Assembly: GCA_031292275.1 (NCBI GenBank)
Contig: JARLHL010000041.1
Location: forward strand, 1-64,000
Origin: Desulfocapsaceae bacterium
GTDB taxonomy: Bacteria > Desulfobacterota > Desulfobulbia > Desulfobulbales > Desulfocapsaceae
Reading direction: 5' to 3'
DNA length: 64,000 nt
Below are positions 26,152 to 35,366 of the stretch, one piece after another. A program made the translations under genes and the position numbers. How positions within the stretch are numbered: the stretch's first letter is position 1; each line of letters starts with the position of its first letter. The notes beneath the pieces are model-generated. The model made no database searches. It had not been told where the DNA came from and saw only the letters and a list, made by a program, of their open reading frames with translations.

Positions 26152-26781
26152 ATGCTGCCCTTTACAACCTTAGCACCATTTTTTCTAGCCTCCGTCCTAC
26201 TGGCCCTGGCGCCCGGGCCGGACAATATCTTCATCCTGACCCAATCGGCCCTGCGGGGTAGAACAGCGGGGCTTGCCGTGACCCTGGGGAACTGCACCGG
26301 ACTCATCGTCCACACCACCGCCGTGGCCGCAGGCATCGCCGTCATCTTCCAGACCTCCGTCCTGGCCTTTACCGCCCTGAAAGCCCTGGGGGCCTGCTAT
26401 CTTCTCTACCTGGCCTGGAAGGTCTTCCGCGCATCGCCGGCTTCGCTCGCCATGGGCAAACGCTCCGAGGCGCCGCTTCTGAAACTCTACCGGCGCGGCA
26501 TCATCATGAATATCACCAACCCCAAGGTCTCAATCTTCTTTCTGGCCTTCCTGCCGCAGTTCGCCGATCCCAGCCGCGGCAGCCCTCTGACGCTGCAGAT
26601 CGTTCTGTTAGGCGGGGTATTCATTGTCGCCACCATCCTGGTATTCGGCGGGATAGCGCTGCTGGCCGGGACCCTGGGCGAACGGCTCAACCGGTCAGCG
26701 AGGATACAGCAGGCCATAAGCAGATTTGCTGGGCTCATCTTCATAACTCTCGCCGTCAAGCTCCTGACGACGCGGCGATAA
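26152..26781 (+). CDS. LysE/RhtB family amino acid exporter
   Basis: The 209-residue inner-membrane protein has five to six membrane segments and the family signature LALAPGPDNIFILTQSALRGRTAGLAVTLGNCTG near the N-terminus, with NITNPKVSIFFLAFLPQF in the middle, typical of RhtB-type exporters. It probably exports an amino acid or homoserine-like metabolite. The ATG at 26152 gives the standard family length; the ribosome binding site is weak. Confidence 0.88.
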   Translation: MLPFTTLAPFFLASVLLALAPGPDNIFILTQSALRGRTAGLAVTLGNCTGLIVHTTAVAAGIAVIFQTSVLAFTALKALGACYLLYLAWKVFRASPASLAMGKRSEAPLLKLYRRGIIMNITNPKVSIFFLAFLPQFADPSRGSPLTLQIVLLGGVFIVATILVFGGIALLAGTLGERLNRSARIQQAISRFAGLIFITLAVKLLTTRR

Positions 26782-26941
26782 CCCCGCAGTCTCTCATAAG
26801 CGGTTACGTGGAATCATGAGAAATTTCACCGCAGGCAGAATGCCATTTTAAAGATAAAATCTTGAGTATAACGACGAGATTGGCCGAAAGGACAATTATT
26901 AAGGGAGTCTAAACAGGAAACTCATCCGAAGGGGAAGAACG

Positions 26942-27256
26942 ATGTCAGAATTTCATAATGTTAGAGTGACTAAAAAAGCAAATGTCTATTTTGACGGCAA
27001 GGTAACCAGCAGGACGATAACCTTCGCCGACGGCAGCCGGAAAACCCTGGGCATCATGGTGCCCGGCGACTACCGCTTCAACACCGACGCGGCGGAGGTT
27101 ATGGAGATCATTGCAGGCTCACTGCAGGTCCAGCTGCCGGGCTCGGAGCTGTGGCAGACCTTTGAGGACGGTTCATCCTTCGAGGTCCCGGCCAAATCGG
27201 CCTTCAGCCTGAAGGTATCCCGGCTTACCGACTACTGCTGCTCCTACCTGAAATAA
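26942..27256 (+). CDS. ppnP: pyrimidine/purine nucleoside phosphorylase (PpnP/YaiE)
   Basis: The 104-residue cupin-fold protein matches Ppn[41 protein letters not shown], the tryptophan-phenylalanine element [16 protein letters not shown] and DYCCSYL. PpnP cleaves nucleosides with phosphate to base and ribose-1-phosphate. GAAGGGGAAGAAC precedes the ATG. Confidence 0.9.
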   Translation: MSEFHNVRVTKKANVYFDGKVTSRTITFADGSRKTLGIMVPGDYRFNTDAAEVMEIIAGSLQVQLPGSELWQTFEDGSSFEVPAKSAFSLKVSRLTDYCCSYLK

Positions 27257-27295
27257 TCCGGACAGCGGCCAGGACCTTGTCCCGATAAACAAAAG

Positions 27296-28318
27296 TCATT
27301 CGATGGTTATGGCTTTATCGTCAATAAGGACAAAGGCCCTTTCTCCGACTGCGGGACTTATCCGGGAATACTCAGGCAGGGAGAGGAAGAGATGCACGGA
27401 CAGGCCGATATCGACGGTCAGCCTGATACGGTCGTTTTCAGCAGCGATGATCGCCACCGTCCCGGGCAGCAGATTGGCCGGTCCCCTGCAGGTTCCGGGT
27501 TCTCGTGTAAAATGAAGGTGATCCGGATTGAGAAAAAGGCGGATATTCCGGGCACCGGCGAAGGCCCCGGAAACCGGGACCCGGATCCTTATGTCGTTCT
27601 GCAGACTGCAAACCACTCTGTTTTCAGCCTGCCCGACGACTGTGGCCATAAAGACATTGTCGCGGGGCAGATCGGAGAGCCGCCCGTCTTTCATAATCAG
27701 GCTGTGTCTGGACATCCTCCGGGCCTGGGAATGCGAATGGGTGGCAAAGATGACGGATATCCCGTTCTCCCTGTTAGCCCGCTCCAGGATGTCCAGGATC
27801 ACCCCCAGATTCTCGGCATCGACATTGGCCGTGGGCTCATCACAGAGCAGGACCCGGGGCCGGACCACCAGGGCTCGGGCCAGGGCCACCCGCTTGGTCT
27901 CGCCGCCGGACAAGGTCTGGGCCTGGGCATGAAAGAAATCCTCCATGCCGACCTGGGCCAAGGCCTCTTCGATCAGGATTTTTCGCTTTTTTCTCTCAAT
28001 TTTTCTGACTTTCAGACCGAAATCCAGGTTCTTCCAGACCGCGCCGGTGAAGAGAATCGGATACTGATCCAGCAGCACCACCTGACGGCGAAGCGGGAGC
28101 AGCGACCGTTCACTGTAGCGGACCGGACTCGAACGGAAGCTGATCCTGCCGGTGCTGGGCGCATCAAGAAAAGCAAGCAGGTGCAGAAGGGTGGTCTTGC
28201 CTGCACCGTTGGGACCGATCAGGCTGTATATCTTCCCTGCCGGGACGGCGAGTGAAGGAATATCGAGGATGGTCCGCCTGCCATGGACCCGGGTCACCTC
28301 CTTAAGTTCATAGAGCAT
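27296..28318 (-). CDS. tupC: tungstate ABC transporter ATPase
   Basis: The 340-residue protein has an ATPase domain (about 1-230) with Walker [10 protein letters not shown], signature LSGGETKRVALARAL, Walker B VLLCDEPTANVD and switch THSHSQ. An extra C-terminal region (about 235-340) ends VDIGLSVHLFLS and resembles the regulatory TOBE-like domain seen in molybdate and tungstate ATPases. It overlaps tupB by 11 bases. A longer frame upstream runs through tupB sequence and was not used. Confidence 0.88.
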   Translation of the reverse strand: MLYELKEVTRVHGRRTILDIPSLAVPAGKIYSLIGPNGAGKTTLLHLLAFLDAPSTGRISFRSSPVRYSERSLLPLRRQVVLLDQYPILFTGAVWKNLDFGLKVRKIERKKRKILIEEALAQVGMEDFFHAQAQTLSGGETKRVALARALVVRPRVLLCDEPTANVDAENLGVILDILERANRENGISVIFATHSHSQARRMSRHSLIMKDGRLSDLPRDNVFMATVVGQAENRVVCSLQNDIRIRVPVSGAFAGARNIRLFLNPDHLHFTREPGTCRGPANLLPGTVAIIAAENDRIRLTVDIGLSVHLFLSLPEYSRISPAVGERAFVLIDDKAITIE

Positions 28319-29006
28319 CGGAGCGTCCCTGCACGACGTGAAAGAGGATATTGATGCCGAAGGCAAATCCCATAAGAATAATACCCAGGGCCACTGCCAG
28401 CACGAATTCCCCCTTGTCATACTCCAGGGCCATGGCCGTGGTCATGGTCCGGGTAAAGCCTTTGGCGTTACCTCCCAGCATCATGCTGATGCCGATCTCG
28501 GCAATCACCCTGCCGAAGGCGGCAATCACCGCAGCGATAACGCCGAAACGGGCCTCTTTGAAGATGAGCCAGGCAGCCTGGTAGCGATTGGCCCCCAGGG
28601 TCAGGGCCGTGAGGCGGTAGCGCGTATCGATCCTGTTGATGGCCGCTATTGTCATCACGGTAATCACCGGGACAATCAGGATAATCTGACCGATGACCAT
28701 GGCCGTCTGGGTGTAGAGAAGATCGAGGACCCCAAGGACTCCCCTGCGGGAGAGGAAAGAATAGACGACAAGACCTATGACCACCGTCGGCAGGGCCAGC
28801 AGGGTGTTAAGACAGGTTATCACCAGACGTTTGCCGGGAAAGGTGGTGAAGGATATCACGAAACCGAGGGGAAGCCCGATCAGGGCCGCCAGCAGTGTAG
28901 CCATGCCGCTGACCTTCAGCGAACAGCTGACGATCACGAGCAGTTCATGGTCGCAGGACAGCAGGAGCAAAAAAGCCGACCTGAAACTATCGAGGAGCAG
29001 ATCCAT
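28308..29006 (-). CDS. tupB: tungstate ABC transporter permease
   Basis: The 232-residue permease has five to six membrane helices and the coupling loop TALTLGANRYQAAWLIFKEAR, with AFGRVIAEIGISMMLGGNAKGFTRTMTTAM, close to the TupB/WtpB family. It pairs with TupA and TupC to import tungstate, or possibly molybdate. The ribosome binding site is weak. A dispersed repeat separates it from tupA. Confidence 0.9.
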   Translation of the reverse strand: MDLLLDSFRSAFLLLLSCDHELLVIVSCSLKVSGMATLLAALIGLPLGFVISFTTFPGKRLVITCLNTLLALPTVVIGLVVYSFLSRRGVLGVLDLLYTQTAMVIGQIILIVPVITVMTIAAINRIDTRYRLTALTLGANRYQAAWLIFKEARFGVIAAVIAAFGRVIAEIGISMMLGGNAKGFTRTMTTAMALEYDKGEFVLAVALGIILMGFAFGINILFHVVQGRSDAL

Positions 29007-29028
29007 TCATCACTGCGGCAAGGAAGTC

Positions 29029-29121
29029 ATATAAAAGCTCCCCTGGAGCTGAGCTCCCGCCATGCCGAAGAGAGGAGTTTTCATACTGTGCCGTGGCCGG
29101 TCATCCTGGTCCCGCCGTCCT
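29029..29121 (+). repeat. dispersed intergenic repeat, copy 5, inside the tup operon
   Basis: It reads ATATAAAAGCTCC, CCATGCCGAAGAGAGGAG, TTTTCATACTGTGCCGTGGC and ends GGTCATCCTGGTCCCGCCG. It fills much of the 199-base gap between tupA and tupB. Confidence 0.65.
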
Positions 29122-29205
29122 GTTTCTTCTGAAAGCGGGCAGCGGCGCCTTTCCTGAAGCGGTACCGCCGCCCATGTCTTTATAAATACCATCCCGTAAT
29201 CCCCC

Positions 29206-30102
29206 CTACCGTACCGCATCGGGGAAGAAAAGCTGTTTGCCCTCCAGCTGATAGCCGGCAATCACGGCCTGCCCCCTGGCGGAGAGCAGCCAGTTGACGA
29301 ATTTCATGGCCAGGTCATACTGGATATCCGGGAACTTCTGGGGGCTGACCGGAATAATGCCGTAAGGGTTGGCCAGCAGGGCATCGCCCTCATAGAGGAT
29401 CTCGGAATCCACAGGGGGCTTCTTGCCGAATTTATAGCTGATGTAGGTGCCCCGGTCGGAGAGGGCATAGGCCTGCTTCTCATCGGCATAAGTTATGGTC
29501 TTGCCCATGCCCTGGCCGATTGAAAAGTACCAGAGGTCCGATTCCGCCGGTTTCCTGGCGGAGACCTTCACCTCTTTACCGTCTTTGACCGAGGTCAGGA
29601 CATTATCCGCGAGGGGAACGCCCGACGACGCCCACATTTCCTGCTCCTTGGTGTGGGTGCCGGAATCGTCGCCGCGGGATATGAACGGTGCCTTCGCCGA
29701 AGCGATTTTCCTCAAGGCCTCGGCGGAATCCTTTGATCCCCTGATATGCGCGGGATCAGCGGCCGGACCGATTATGATGAAATCATTGTGCATGACGGCA
29801 TACCGCCTGGTTCCATAGCCCTTCTCCACAAACTCCATCTCCCGGTCTTTCGCGTGTACGAAGATCACGTCCACGTTGCCGTCCATGCCGTCACGGATCG
29901 CAGCCCCCGTCCCTTTGGCGATCACCTTCACTTTAATCCCCTCATCCTTTTCAAAGGCCGGCAGGAGCACGTTCAGCAGGCCCGAGGCTTCGGTGCTGGT
30001 CGTCGTGGACATCTTCAGGACCTTGTCGCCCGCCGATACGGCGGAACTGCAGAGCGAGGCTATTGCCAAAAGCCCCGCCAGGACCAATACGATTTTTCTC
30101 AT
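29206..30102 (-). CDS. tupA: tungstate ABC transporter substrate-binding protein
   Basis: The 298-residue periplasmic protein has a signal peptide (about 1-23) and the TupA hallmark MSTTTSTEASGLLNVLLPAFEK, whose TTTS loop binds the oxyanion, plus DGNVDVIFVHAKDRE, GDDSGTHTKE and YTLSD-like positions. TupA is highly selective for tungstate over molybdate. Its ribosome binding site GGAG lies inside the last codons of the upstream regulator, five bases away. Confidence 0.92.
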   Translation of the reverse strand: MRKIVLVLAGLLAIASLCSSAVSAGDKVLKMSTTTSTEASGLLNVLLPAFEKDEGIKVKVIAKGTGAAIRDGMDGNVDVIFVHAKDREMEFVEKGYGTRRYAVMHNDFIIIGPAADPAHIRGSKDSAEALRKIASAKAPFISRGDDSGTHTKEQEMWASSGVPLADNVLTSVKDGKEVKVSARKPAESDLWYFSIGQGMGKTITYADEKQAYALSDRGTYISYKFGKKPPVDSEILYEGDALLANPYGIIPVSPQKFPDIQYDLAMKFVNWLLSARGQAVIAGYQLEGKQLFFPDAVR

Positions 30103-30107
30103 GGCAT

Positions 30108-31046
30108 CTACTCCATAGCATTGAGATTATCCGGGAAAACCATCTTTCCGCACAGTGAGAGATCATACCCCTCGAAGGATTCTGCCAGCTGTTGAAAGGC
30201 AGTCTCGTGCAACAAACTTATAAATTGCTGAATTCCCTGTTCAAAAAAACGTTCCTTGGCGATAAGGAGATCAAACCTCTCCCAGCGCAGAGGGAGGAAA
30301 TCAAGGTTCAGAAGGCCGGCAACGGCCCTGATGGCAGGTCCTGCGTCAGCCCTTCCGGCCAGGATCTCCAGGCCCACATCGATATGCCGCGAGAGTTCAG
30401 TATGGTACCCGTCGAGGGCATCGGAGGAGATTTCCGACCGGGCGATCTCATAGTCCAGCAGCAGTCGGGTACCGGTGCCGAGAGGACGGTTGACGATGCG
30501 GACACCGGGTCTGGCCAGATCGGAAACCGACTTGATATTCTTGGGATTTCCCTTCTGAATCAAGATTCCCTGCTCACGTTTGCTGAAGTTGATAAACACC
30601 GGAGACCGGTCCAGTTCCCGGTCGGCAAAGTCAAAATTATACTCCTGCTTATCGTCCTGGAGCAGATGACAGACCCCGATATGACACAGTCCCCGGCGCA
30701 GGCTCTTCAACCCGCCCATACTTCCGAGATTGGCAAAAAACGCTATGGTTGTATAGCTCTTCTTATGAAAAAGCGCCAGGGTCTGCTGAAAAAGCGGGTC
30801 ATCGCTGCCGGCCAACAGCAGCCTGCCGGTATCTGATGACATGTCCAGTTCGGACTGCCGATAGTTCAGGATGTTCATCTCCAGCCACTCTTCGACCAGT
30901 CTCTGGGGAAACATCCATTTGCCGGTGACCTTTGTCGCCGGCAGCCCTTTGTCGTTGATCAGGGCGTAGACCATCTTATCATTGACCTTCAGGAGCTTGG
31001 CGACCTCTTTCGTTGTCAGGAAGTTGTTCCTGTAGAACTGGTTCAT
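30108..31046 (-). CDS. helix-turn-helix regulator with periplasmic-binding-like domain, tup operon
   Basis: The 312-residue protein has an excisionase/MerR-like DNA-binding region (FLTTKEVAKLLKVNDKMVYALINDKGLPATKVTGKWMFP, about residues 8-46). A substrate-binding-protein-like ligand domain follows (about 70-300), with RPGVRIVNRPLGTGTRLLLD. This layout (HTH plus PBP-like domain) is common next to molybdate or tungstate transporters. It is first in regulator-tupA-tupB-tupC, five bases from tupA, and may bind an oxyanion directly to control the operon. It differs from ModE and from the TunR type. The start at 31046 has GAGG eleven bases upstream; a longer frame exists. Confidence 0.75.
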   Translation of the reverse strand: MNQFYRNNFLTTKEVAKLLKVNDKMVYALINDKGLPATKVTGKWMFPQRLVEEWLEMNILNYRQSELDMSSDTGRLLLAGSDDPLFQQTLALFHKKSYTTIAFFANLGSMGGLKSLRRGLCHIGVCHLLQDDKQEYNFDFADRELDRSPVFINFSKREQGILIQKGNPKNIKSVSDLARPGVRIVNRPLGTGTRLLLDYEIARSEISSDALDGYHTELSRHIDVGLEILAGRADAGPAIRAVAGLLNLDFLPLRWERFDLLIAKERFFEQGIQQFISLLHETAFQQLAESFEGYDLSLCGKMVFPDNLNAME

Positions 31047-31269
31047 TGCAAGAATTTCCTCTTTTATCAAGGGAAAGCGGATATCGGTGTAAAAGGGCGC
31101 CCCGCCCCGAAAACAGAGGTGCCGGTGCCAGCTGCACAGTGCGTGTATCCGTATTTTCAAGTCCAGTCAACCATCAAGCAATACTCTGAATCAATGCCTT
31201 TTGCAAGGACAAGGAAACAATCAGGACAGGCCTTCTTTTTCTGACGGAGTCGGGACACAGGGGGGAGGA

Positions 31270-31305
31270 GGCCAGGAGCCGGGACGGCTTTCCCGACTCC
31301 TGGCC
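31270..31305 (-). terminator. hairpin downstream of hybrid kinase gene
   Basis: GGCCAGGAG-c-CGGGA pairs with TCCCG-a-CTCCTGGCC (14 pairs, one mismatch, six-base loop), nine bases after the kinase stop. It is followed by C-rich rather than T-rich sequence, so it may act with Rho or stabilise the mRNA end. Confidence 0.4.
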
Positions 31306-31314
31306 AGACACCAG

Positions 31315-34300
31315 CTAAACCGACTGTCCCTCTTTCGAAGCGTCGAGGGTCCGGCGGATGGCATGAAGCAGATCCTTAGGTGAGACCGGTTTGAAGAGCA
31401 CCTCCGTCTTAACGTCGAGCAGATCCTTCTGCTGGATATTTTCCGGAGCATAACCACTGATAAAGATCCCTTTGATATCAGGATTGATCTCCCGGATTGC
31501 ATCCATGGCAGTCTTGCCATTCATCCTCGGCATCACGAGATCAAACAGCAGAAGGTGGACCCCATCGCCATGCTCTTTGAATTTGCTTATGGCATCCTCA
31601 CCGTTTATGGCCTCAATTATCGTATAGCCATACCGTTTCAGGAGTGTCGAGATCAGGCGTCGAACCGCCGCTTCATCTTCGGCCAGCAGGATTGTCTCCC
31701 TCCCTCCCAGCGGCCTTTCTCTCTCGACATTTGCCTGAGAATCCTGCCTATATTCCGGAATTACAGGAAGATATATCTTAAAAACAGTCCCCCTGTCCGG
31801 CTCACTGTATACATTGACATATCCCTGGTGTTCCTTGATGATCCCGTAGACCACGGCAAGTCCGAGACCGGTCCCTTTCCCCATGGCCTTGGTCGTGAAA
31901 AATGGCTCGAATATCTTTTCAGCCGTCAGTTTATCCATGCCCTTGCCGGTATCGGAGACGGTGAGCAGGGCATACGGGCCGGGCTTGCCGAATCCGTGGG
32001 CCTCGACGAAAGCCTGGTCTATCTCCAGGTATTCGGTGGCAATGATAAACTGGCCGCCCATGGGCATGGCATCACGGGCATTAGTGACAAAATTCATCAG
32101 TACCTGCTCAAGCTGGTGCCCGTCGGCGAAGATCATTATCGGCTTGTGGGCCAGACGGGTCTCACACTGAATATCTTCGCCGATGATCCGGCGGATGAAT
32201 TTTTCGATCTTCAAAATAACGGCATTCAGATCCACCGGTCCCTTGTCGCTTACCTGCTTCCGGCTGAACAGCAGGAGATCCTTGGTGAGCCGCGATGCCT
32301 GCTGGCCTGCCTCGATAATGGTATTGAGATTCTCCCGGTGGGGATCGTCCGGGGCCATGTCATCGGTGATGAGTTCGCCATAACCGAGGATTGCCGAAAG
32401 TATATTGTTAAAATCATGAGCAATCCCACCTGCGAGGGTACCAATGGACTCCATCTTCTGGGCCTGGCGGAACTGTTCCTCAAGTTTGCGGTGGGCCGTA
32501 ATGTCGCGTATGATCTCAATGACGCCATTGACTCCCCCCGAGTCATTATGAATGGGGACCGCACGGATCTCGAATTTCCGATGATCATCAGCAAGTGCGA
32601 GTTCTCCTATCTCATTTTTTCCCGATGCAATGCTTTTCAAGACCGGGCAATCCGCACAGGTTTTCTCCCTGGCCCAAAAGGCAGAATGGCAGGTCTTTTC
32701 ATGGAGAACCGAGCTGTCCTTTATACTGAATATCTCCTGGGCCTTGGCATTTGCCCACCGGATCCTGAGATCGGGAGAGAGATGGACTATCCCATCCGGG
32801 ACACTGTCCAGCAGCACACGATATTCCTGAGAGAGGTTCCTGTATTTTTTTTCCTCCTCCATGAGCGACGTCTCGGCCCGTTTCAGGCGGGTGATATCCG
32901 TGCTGATGGCACTGATGGCGTTGATTTTCCCGCTTCCGTCGCAGAGGGGGAATTTTATCGACAGAAAGGTGTGGTGGCCGTCGGCTAAAATTGCGGACTC
33001 CTCCACCTCGATAGGGACGCCCGAATCCATGACCCGACGATCGTTTCTGTTCCGTTCATCCGCCAGACTGCGGGGCAGCAGTTCGGAGTTGGTACGGCCT
33101 ATGACCTCCTCTCTCGATTTGCCCAGAAGGCTGAGAAAGAAGGTATTGACCAGCAGGAATCTGCCCTGCAGATCCTTCACCCAGATCACACTCCGGGCAT
33201 TGTCGATGATCGAGCGGAATCGCTCCTCGCTCTCGCGCAGCTTCAGCTGGGCGTAAGCCCGCTGAAAGGCCGTCCCCAGCTGCATGACCGCCTGTTCGAG
33301 GCGCCCGACTATGGCTAGCGGCACCATATTTTCTCTCTTATCGGCAACATGGATCAGGCCTATAATCCGGCCCTCGCTCTTAAAGGGGATCAGGGCCACC
33401 GATTCGTATCCCACCGCATTGCAGACATTGCGGGTCTGCCCCTTGTCCTTTTCGGAAACAGTTTCCAGAAAACGAGTGGTTCCATTCATATAGAAGGAGC
33501 CGCCATCCGTATAAAAGGGCAGGCGGCTGTCGACCTCCCCTTTAATCACATTTATGCACATGCAGGAGTCCGACTTGATTGAAAGAGGGCTCTCCCTCTC
33601 AAAAAAGCCCCTGCTGAAACCCTCATAGGCCTGGTAGGGGATATTGCCTAGATCGTCCAGGACCCGGATACCCACAGCCTCGCAGCTGGTATAGAGCTTG
33701 ATCTCATGGGCGAAATGACCGATCAGGACGTTGATATCGGTGTGGGTGTGAACCAGCTCGAGCAGCCTGAGGCTGAATTTTTGCGCCTTCTCGCCCTCCT
33801 TGCGATCCGTAATATCCTGGAAATAGGCCATAAACCGGTCGTCCCCTATGCGAATGCCGCATAAATCCACCCAGATCGCACGTCCATCCTGCCTGACCAT
33901 CCGGTATTCCCCCTGGACGCGGCCGGTGTCCCGAAGGCCGCTGAAATCGCGCAGGCTTGTTTCCAGGTCATCAGGAGGCGTAACATCGGAGATGCCCCTG
34001 GTCAGCAGGGCCTCGCGCTCATACCCCAGAAGCTGAACTGCTGCCGGATTGGCATCCAGAAACCTGGCCTTTCCGTCGGCAACGACAATCGCGATGGGGG
34101 CATTCTCAACATAGGTCCTGAAACGCGCCTCACTTTCCCTGAGGGCCTCCTCCGCTATTTTGCTGGCAGTAATATCTCTGGATATGCCAAAAATTCCAAA
34201 GAGCTCCCCCTCCTCACCGACAAGGGGGCCTTTTGTCACCAGCATGTGATATCGCGCACCGGACCGGACGGTGATCCATTCCTCTTTCGACTGCAGGGAC

Positions 34301-34929
34301 TGCTGCGCCAGGACGGTCTGATCATATGCCCTGATCTGCGCCGCCGTTTCGGCATCGAAGAAAAATGTATCGTCCCGGCCAATGACCACATCGGCCGCAT
34401 GACCGACAAAACGGCAGGCGGCCTCATTACAGAGCAGATACCGCCCCTGGCAGTCCTTGACAAAAATCGCATCGGGGGTCCCTTCCAGCACCGCACGCAT
34501 CAGCTGTTCGTTGCGTGCTGATTTCAGCTCGGCTTCCTTTCTTTTTTGTTTTTCAGCAGCCTCACTCAAACTGCGCTCAATGGCGGGAACAAGACGGAAG
34601 AGACGGTCCTTGAGGACAAAATCGTTGAGCCCCTTCTTCAGAAGCTCAACCGCCCTCTCCTCACCCACACTGCCGGAAACCAGGATGATCGGGACATCAG
34701 GAAGATTTTTATTTATATATTCCAGCCATTCCTGAAAATCGAGATTGGGAATTTTATAGTCAGTCAGAATCAGATCCCAGGGCGTCTGCAGGACGGCCGC
34801 CTGGAGCTCGTCCGCTCTTTTCACCCATCGGATCACGGTCTGGAGAGAACTCTGCTCCAGCTGACGTTTGATGAGGAGATAATCCGCCTCAATATCCTCG
34901 ACCAGCAATATCTGTATGTTTGTTTTCAT
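31315..34929 (-). CDS. hybrid sensor histidine kinase with REC at both ends
   Basis: The 1204-residue soluble protein reads, in order: receiver domain (5-120, phospho-acceptor D57, K107); two PAS domains (about 140-258 and 265-378); a GAF-like domain (about 385-560); two more PAS domains (about 565-685 and 700-815), the last with a cysteine group [15 protein letters not shown]; HisKA with H838 in [12 protein letters not shown]; ATPase lid (N950, [18 protein letters not shown]); and a C-terminal receiver (about 1078-1195, D1130). No membrane segment is seen. It is third in an operon, its start overlapping the response regulator stop by four bases (ATGA). The N-terminal receiver could accept phosphate from the upstream kinase. 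The cysteines could bind metal or sense redox state, but this is inference. Confidence 0.87.
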   Translation of the reverse strand: MKTNIQILLVEDIEADYLLIKRQLEQSSLQTVIRWVKRADELQAAVLQTPWDLILTDYKIPNLDFQEWLEYINKNLPDVPIILVSGSVGEERAVELLKKGLNDFVLKDRLFRLVPAIERSLSEAAEKQKRKEAELKSARNEQLMRAVLEGTPDAIFVKDCQGRYLLCNEAACRFVGHAADVVIGRDDTFFFDAETAAQIRAYDQTVLAQQSLQSKEEWITVRSGARYHMLVTKGPLVGEEGELFGIFGISRDITASKIAEEALRESEARFRTYVENAPIAIVVADGKARFLDANPAAVQLLGYEREALLTRGISDVTPPDDLETSLRDFSGLRDTGRVQGEYRMVRQDGRAIWVDLCGIRIGDDRFMAYFQDITDRKEGEKAQKFSLRLLELVHTHTDINVLIGHFAHEIKLYTSCEAVGIRVLDDLGNIPYQAYEGFSRGFFERESPLSIKSDSCMCINVIKGEVDSRLPFYTDGGSFYMNGTTRFLETVSEKDKGQTRNVCNAVGYESVALIPFKSEGRIIGLIHVADKRENMVPLAIVGRLEQAVMQLGTAFQRAYAQLKLRESEERFRSIIDNARSVIWVKDLQGRFLLVNTFFLSLLGKSREEVIGRTNSELLPRSLADERNRNDRRVMDSGVPIEVEESAILADGHHTFLSIKFPLCDGSGKINAISAISTDITRLKRAETSLMEEEKKYRNLSQEYRVLLDSVPDGIVHLSPDLRIRWANAKAQEIFSIKDSSVLHEKTCHSAFWAREKTCADCPVLKSIASGKNEIGELALADDHRKFEIRAVPIHNDSGGVNGVIEIIRDITAHRKLEEQFRQAQKMESIGTLAGGIAHDFNNILSAILGYGELITDDMAPDDPHRENLNTIIEAGQQASRLTKDLLLFSRKQVSDKGPVDLNAVILKIEKFIRRIIGEDIQCETRLAHKPIMIFADGHQLEQVLMNFVTNARDAMPMGGQFIIATEYLEIDQAFVEAHGFGKPGPYALLTVSDTGKGMDKLTAEKIFEPFFTTKAMGKGTGLGLAVVYGIIKEHQGYVNVYSEPDRGTVFKIYLPVIPEYRQDSQANVERERPLGGRETILLAEDEAAVRRLISTLLKRYGYTIIEAINGEDAISKFKEHGDGVHLLLFDLVMPRMNGKTAMDAIREINPDIKGIFISGYAPENIQQKDLLDVKTEVLFKPVSPKDLLHAIRRTLDASKEGQSV

Positions 34930-35366
34930 CTCAAATCCGGAGGCTCGTTGGTTGCCAGCCAGTAAACTCCCAGGCGGGCAACTGTTTCGGCAAATTCGGA
35001 AAAATCCAGGGGCTTACGGACGAAGCTGTTGGCGCCTGTCTGATAACTTCGAAACCGGTCCCTTTCTTCATCCGACGAGGTGAGGATGACAATCGGCACC
35101 AGGCGGGTGCGCTGATCGGCCCGGAGCCGCTCCAGCACCTCCAGGCCGGAAAGACGGGGCAGGCCGATATCGAGAAGGATGACCGCCGGCAGCTCCAGGT
35201 CGGACTTATCCGCAAATTCTCCTTCGCCGAACAGAAAATCCAGGGCCTGCTGGCCGTCCCGCACCACATTGATTCTGTTGGCGACATTGGCCCTGTTCAG
35301 GGCCCGCAGGATCAGCATTTCGTCCTGGAGATCATCCTCGACCAGCAGAATAGCTTTATTTTTCAT
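34926..35366 (-). CDS. single-domain response regulator
   Basis: The 146-residue product is only a receiver domain of the Rcp1-like type: LLVEDDLQDEMLILRAL (acidic pocket), LPAVILLDIGLP with the phospho-acceptor aspartate, VPIVILTSSDEERD and SFVRKPLDF with the conserved lysine. There is no output domain, so it probably relays phosphate between the two kinases in the operon. AAGGA lies before its ATG. It overlaps the upstream kinase stop by 11 bases and the hybrid kinase by four. Confidence 0.9.
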   Translation of the reverse strand: MKNKAILLVEDDLQDEMLILRALNRANVANRINVVRDGQQALDFLFGEGEFADKSDLELPAVILLDIGLPRLSGLEVLERLRADQRTRLVPIVILTSSDEERDRFRSYQTGANSFVRKPLDFSEFAETVARLGVYWLATNEPPDLR

